Shown here one piece after another: positions 5,243 to 8,508 of a stretch of 8,508 nt of DNA. Position 1 is the stretch's first letter, and each line of letters starts with the position of its first letter. Below the pieces are notes generated by a model that saw only the letters and a list, made by a program, of their open reading frames with translations, was not told where the DNA came from and searched no databases. The position numbers and the translations under genes are program-made. Source of the stretch: Oligoflexia bacterium (lineage in GTDB: Bacteria > Myxococcota_A > UBA796 > UBA2385); assembly GCA_013152105.1 (NCBI GenBank), contig JAADHA010000102.1, positions 1 through 8,508 on the forward strand, in the 5' to 3' direction.

Positions 5243-6350
5243 GTCCACCTGGGCGGTGGTGCAGGGCTGCCTGGATCAGGCCGTCACCGCCCATGTGATC
5301 CCGGGCGCGACCCTGTCGGTTCGGGTCCGCCAGGGGCCCGGCGTGGACCTGGTGGCCGGCCAGGCCGAGCTTCGTCCCCGCCCGCGCCCGGTGCGCCTGG
5401 ACACCCCCTATGACCTGGCCAGCCTGACCAAGATCCTTGCGACAACACCGGTGGCGCTGGCGCTCTGGGACCAGGGCGTGCTCGACCTCGACGCGCCCCT
5501 GACCGAGCTTCTCGCGGTGGCTCCACCTGGCGTGAGCGCGCGGCACTGCCTGCTTCACAGCGCGGGCCTTCCTGCCTGGCGGGACCTCTACCAGCAGGTC
5601 ATCGACGGCGACCTGAGTTGGGGTAGCGCCAGCACCCGAGCGGGGTTCTTTGACCGGGTCGGGCGGACGCCCCTCGTCGCAGCACCGGGCCAGACGACGC
5701 TCTACAGCGACCTGGGCTTTCTCCTGCTGGGGGCTGCCCTCGAAGCCGTGGGTGGTGACCGGCTGGACCGCCTGTGGGAACGCCTGGTGCGGCCCTTTTC
5801 CGGGGTGGACCTGCGCTGGGGCTGGCCCGGGGCAGCGGCGACCGAGGACTGTCCGGTCCGGCGCCGGGTGCTGGCCGGCCAGGTCCACGATCTGAACGCG
5901 GCGGTGCTGGGTGGCATCGCACCCCACGCCGGCTTGTTCGGGTCGGCGGCGTCGGTCGCGGACTTCGGCGCCTGGGCGCTGTCGATCCACGACGGTCAGA
6001 CAGGGCTTGGCCTGTCGCCGGCCGCGCTTCGCGCTGCATGGGCCGACCAGGGACCTGGGGCTCGGCGCTTGGGTTGGGACCGCGTGAGTCCGGTCGGAAG
6101 CTCGGCCGGGACTCGTTGGCCTGGCGATGGCGTGGGCCACCTCGGCTTCACGGGGACCAGCTTGTGGATCGCCCCGCGACAGGGCGTGGTGGTCGCCCTG
6201 TGCAGCAACCGGGTCCACCCCAAGGTCGAAGGCGGCGCCCGGCCGGGCGGGAAGATCGGCCCCCGCACGCAGGCATTTCGGGCGCTGCGTCCCGCGGTGC
6301 ATGACGCGGTGATTGACGCCCTGGAGCGACTCGGCCGCTGGCGCGGCTGA
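5235..6350 (+). CDS. Beta-lactamase-fold serine hydrolase (S12-like)
   Basis: A 371-residue penicillin-binding-like serine hydrolase. Motifs: S63-L-T-K66 (in YDLASLTKIL) is the S-x-x-K with the nucleophilic Ser; Y157-S-D159 (in LYSDLGFLLLG) fills the Y-x-N position; H302-L-G (in GHLGFTGTSLW) fills the K-T-G position. Other family features are LLHSAGLPAW (106-115), HAGLFGSAASVADF (231-244) and SNRVHP near the end. The YSD / HxGFTGT version is the esterase or peptidase-like branch often linked to peptidoglycan turnover, not a classic antibiotic-degrading class C enzyme. There is no signal peptide, unlike periplasmic beta-lactamases. The GTG at 5235 overlaps the carboxypeptidase stop by 8 bases; the open frame runs to 5148, but that extension is antisense-like and not family-like. 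It is probably co-translated with the carboxypeptidase and acts on related cytoplasmic fragments. The substrate is unknown. Confidence 0.85.
   Translation: MPESTWAVVQGCLDQAVTAHVIPGATLSVRVRQGPGVDLVAGQAELRPRPRPVRLDTPYDLASLTKILATTPVALALWDQGVLDLDAPLTELLAVAPPGVSARHCLLHSAGLPAWRDLYQQVIDGDLSWGSASTRAGFFDRVGRTPLVAAPGQTTLYSDLGFLLLGAALEAVGGDRLDRLWERLVRPFSGVDLRWGWPGAAATEDCPVRRRVLAGQVHDLNAAVLGGIAPHAGLFGSAASVADFGAWALSIHDGQTGLGLSPAALRAAWADQGPGARRLGWDRVSPVGSSAGTRWPGDGVGHLGFTGTSLWIAPRQGVVVALCSNRVHPKVEGGARPGGKIGPRTQAFRALRPAVHDAVIDALERLGRWRG
6331..6350. terminator. GC-rich hairpin at the convergent gene junction
   Basis: TCGGCCGC (6331-6338), loop TGGC, GCGGCTGA (6343-6350) form an 8-bp stem with one G-T wobble, covering the last codons and stop of the serine hydrolase gene. 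On the opposite strand the same bases lie directly after the stop of the propeller lipoprotein gene. No T-run follows on either side, so it is not a canonical intrinsic terminator; it may slow polymerase or protect 3' ends. Confidence 0.3.
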
Positions 6351-6351
6351 C

Positions 6352-8478
6352 TCAAGGGCAGGATGTGTCGGTCAGCATCAGGGTGTTGTTGCCCTCGTCG
6401 CACTCGTCGGCGTAGCTGATCCCCGCGGCGTCCTGGTCGGCCGCCACGTAGATCGTGCGCCCTGCCACGCTGGCGGCGCTCAGCACCAGGCGCGTGGCGG
6501 CCGAGACCGTGCCCTGGGGCGTGACCGTGTCCGTCCAGCTCACGTCCAGGCTGTGGGTGTCACCAGCGTCGTCCTGGAACCATGCATGGATGGGCACACC
6601 CGGCCGCAGCCCGGCGGCGCCCTGGTTGGCCATGGCGATGTCCACGACGATCAGCCCGTCCGCGCATTCGTCCGTACAGACCCGGGCAACCGGAACTGCA
6701 TCGGGCCACGCAGCGCCGGCGCTGGGGTTGGGATCGCCGCTACGGAAGTTGTTGTGGTCGGGCCAATTCGAGTCGGGATGCGCGGGGATGTGCATGTCCT
6801 CGTCGATGTTGGTGATGCTGAAGGCGTGCTGGTTCCAGACCGTCCCGCCGGCCTGCCAGTTGCTGCTGGCGCTGCCGAGGGCGTACAGGCCGCGCCGGTC
6901 CTCTTCGTAGTAGCCGCCGCCGTTGGGCACGAGAATCTCGGCGCTGCCGTCCAGATCGATGTCGGCGACGGTCGGGTATTCGTGCAGGGTGCGGCTGCTG
7001 TGGCGGTCATCCGATGAGCGAATTTCGCCGGTCTGTGCGTCAAAGATGTAGAGGGCGACCTCGTCGGCATAGACGATCTCGGGTTGGCCGTCGTGCTCGA
7101 AGTCGAAGATGATCGAGCCGGTGGCGTGGCTGGACAGGTCGCTGACCGGGTTGCTCCAGAGCTGGGTTCCGTCGAGCATGTAGACGGCGTAGTCGGTGGC
7201 CGAGGCCAAGGCGATCTCGGGGACGCCGTCCTGGTTGACATCCGCGAGTGCGGGTGGACCGCCGTTTCCCCCACCCACCAGGGCGAAGCTCGACAGGATG
7301 GTGCAGTCGGTGTCGTAGACCGTGACCTGCCCGTTGCCGACCAGCACGACCTCGCCCTGGCCGTCCCCGTCGAGGTCGGCCACGGCCGTGAAGCCATCGT
7401 CATCGGCTTCCGCGGTACACTCGATCTCGCCGGTGCTGCTGTAGATGCTTCGCCCGGCGATCACCTCTTGGTAGCCATCCCCGTCCAGGTCCGCGACGAC
7501 CGAGATCATGCCCATCTCGGCGTATGCATAGAAGCGGCCGCTGTCTCCGCTGCCCTTCCAGGCGGTGCTGCCGTCCTCGCCGTTGATCACCAGGTTTCCG
7601 ACGATGACCTCGGGCCATCCGTCCGCATCCAGATCGGCCAGCGCGGGCGCGTGGCCGGCACAGTCGATGACGGCGCCGTCCGCAATCCAGTCCAGGGTCC
7701 CATCGACCGAGAACGCCGCGACATAGCAGGAATAATCAGGAATCAGGCCGGGTGGCGCTGGAAATATCGGGTTGTCTCCTCCGTTCCCGGTGTCGTCGCC
7801 ACCACCGGGTTCCGCTGTGTCGGTGGTGCTGCCACCTCCGGTAGTGCCCGTCCCAGCCCCGATGACGTTTACGATGAGCACGATCTCGGGCTGGCCGTCG
7901 TTGTCCACATCGCCCAGGGCGACGTTGCTGTAGCGGTAGGGAAAGATCTGATCATCGCGATCCGACGGCCGCTCGATGCTGATCACCGAATCGGGATCCC
8001 GACCCGAGATCACGCGCAGGATCCCGTGCTTGATGCCGTTGTCGTCCGCGTTGTCGGTGATGACGACGATGTCGGGGATGTCGTTGCGGTCGATATTGTG
8101 GTCGCCGTTGTCGTCGGTGAGTTGTCCGACAACCGGGGCCATCAGGACCTCGTCCGACTCGGACCAGCTCGAGAAGCTCTCGATGTTCCACTCCACGACG
8201 GTGTCCAGATCACCTGGCTCCACGTCGGTCGCGCAGTCTTCGTTCACCGCTACGTCGATATCGACCGCCGGCGCTCCGCAGGGGCCGTAGCCGGTGTCGC
8301 CTGTGCTCGGCGTCGTGGCGCCACCGTCGGTCAGCCCGCTCATGCCCGGGTCAGTGGGCTTGAACAGGTTGTAGTCCGAGCAACTGGCGGTCAGCCCCAG
8401 GCCATAGAGCAGCACGATGAGGGACGTGGAGAGACGCCCTCTGGAAAGGACAAGATGCTGGACAGAGCGACAGGACAC
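6352..8478 (-). CDS. FG-GAP/VCBS beta-propeller lipoprotein with C-terminal beta-sandwich-like domain
   Basis: A 708-residue exported protein. A hydrophobic segment (residues 20-30) ends at TASC33, a plausible but atypical lipobox (Thr at -3), so a lipid anchor is likely but not certain. A low-complexity spacer (about 45-65, with GDTGY) follows. Seven calcium-loop motifs of the D-x-D/N-x-D-G type sit at about 190, 282, 331, 369, 413, 460 and 507, each followed by a PEIV-like strand. A more divergent unit sits near 121-140. This predicts a seven- or eight-bladed propeller. A Gly/Thr/Asp-rich insert (206-245) interrupts it. A WNQHAFSITNIDED signature (548-561) and NNFRSG follow, then residues 600-705 resemble a CARDB-type beta sandwich. 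Ten Cys besides C33 suggest disulfides and an extracytoplasmic location. The start is a GTG with no good ribosome binding site, and the frame stays open to the window end, so the true start may lie further right. Surface binding or adhesion is an inference. Confidence 0.85.
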   Translation of the reverse strand: MSCRSVQHLVLSRGRLSTSLIVLLYGLGLTASCSDYNLFKPTDPGMSGLTDGGATTPSTGDTGYGPCGAPAVDIDVAVNEDCATDVEPGDLDTVVEWNIESFSSWSESDEVLMAPVVGQLTDDNGDHNIDRNDIPDIVVITDNADDNGIKHGILRVISGRDPDSVISIERPSDRDDQIFPYRYSNVALGDVDNDGQPEIVLIVNVIGAGTGTTGGGSTTDTAEPGGGDDTGNGGDNPIFPAPPGLIPDYSCYVAAFSVDGTLDWIADGAVIDCAGHAPALADLDADGWPEVIVGNLVINGEDGSTAWKGSGDSGRFYAYAEMGMISVVADLDGDGYQEVIAGRSIYSSTGEIECTAEADDDGFTAVADLDGDGQGEVVLVGNGQVTVYDTDCTILSSFALVGGGNGGPPALADVNQDGVPEIALASATDYAVYMLDGTQLWSNPVSDLSSHATGSIIFDFEHDGQPEIVYADEVALYIFDAQTGEIRSSDDRHSSRTLHEYPTVADIDLDGSAEILVPNGGGYYEEDRRGLYALGSASSNWQAGGTVWNQHAFSITNIDEDMHIPAHPDSNWPDHNNFRSGDPNPSAGAAWPDAVPVARVCTDECADGLIVVDIAMANQGAAGLRPGVPIHAWFQDDAGDTHSLDVSWTDTVTPQGTVSAATRLVLSAASVAGRTIYVAADQDAAGISYADECDEGNNTLMLTDTSCP
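6934..7923 (-). repeat. Seven FG-GAP/VCBS repeat units within the propeller gene
   Basis: This stretch encodes residues 186-515 with recurring GDVDNDGQPEIV, ADLDADGWPEVI, ADLDGDGYQEVI, ADLDGDGQGEVV, ADVNQDGVPEIA, FDFEHDGQPEIV and ADIDLDGSAEIL motifs. The Asp-rich loops are calcium sites and the following strand forms part of each blade. The units have diverged in DNA sequence, so recent slippage expansion is unlikely. Confidence 0.85.
7744..7863 (-). repeat. Low-complexity Gly/Thr/Asp linker inside the propeller
   Basis: Encodes residues 206-245, a run dominated by Gly, Thr, Asp and Ser (TGTTGGGSTTD, GGGDDTGNGGD) between the first clear calcium-loop repeat and the next. It is probably a disordered surface loop and may be length-variable between strains. 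Confidence 0.7.
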
Positions 8479-8508
8479 AGGGTGGAAGGCCGCGGGGTGA
8501 AAGGCCAG

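Noticed and set aside
5217..6302. 361-residue minus-strand open frame opposite the serine hydrolase
   Set aside because: Arg/His/Pro/Gln-rich composition typical of an antisense shadow; the plus strand carries SLTK, YSD and HLGFTGT motifs.

Overview
The window is high-GC, densely coding DNA from a Gram-negative bacterium. It holds a TolQ/TolR proton-channel pair, predicted lipoproteins and peptidoglycan-turnover enzymes. The large FG-GAP/VCBS propeller lipoprotein, with Gly/Thr/Asp-rich 'DTG' linkers and a WNQHAFSITN-type signature, is a style I associate with Myxococcota and related deltaproteobacterial lineages. That assignment is an inference from protein style, not a database result. I saw no RNA genes, CRISPR arrays, insertion sequences or phage genes, and no gene-free stretch longer than about 90 bases.

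Left part (1-4273, all on the minus strand, read right to left): a small predicted lipoprotein (3650-4273), a metallo-beta-lactamase-fold hydrolase with all metal ligands (2703-3611), an EcsC-like protein whose GTG start lies 6 bases after the hydrolase stop (1959-2696), a peroxiredoxin-like/rhodanese-like fusion lacking both catalytic cysteines (1014-1877), then tolQ (189-926) and the start of tolR (1-179, cut by the window edge). Gaps are 38, 6, 81, 87 and 9 bases. One transcript is possible, but the 81- and 87-base gaps could hold internal promoters.

Middle (4361-6350, plus strand): divergently transcribed from the small lipoprotein across about 87 bases. An S66 LD-carboxypeptidase overlaps by 8 bases a beta-lactamase-fold serine hydrolase. 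Neither has a signal peptide, so the pair looks like a cytoplasmic muropeptide or cell-wall-fragment processing operon.

Right part (6352-8478, minus strand): a 708-residue exported, probably lipid-anchored, calcium-binding beta-propeller protein with a C-terminal beta-sandwich-like domain. It converges on the serine hydrolase gene with one base between the stop codons, and a GC-rich hairpin covers the junction.

The common theme is the cell envelope: Tol energisation, muropeptide processing and surface lipoproteins. The least ordinary item is the double pseudo-enzyme (peroxiredoxin-like plus rhodanese-like, both without the active-site Cys) just upstream of tolQR. I see no clear evidence for a wholly new defence or mobile system.
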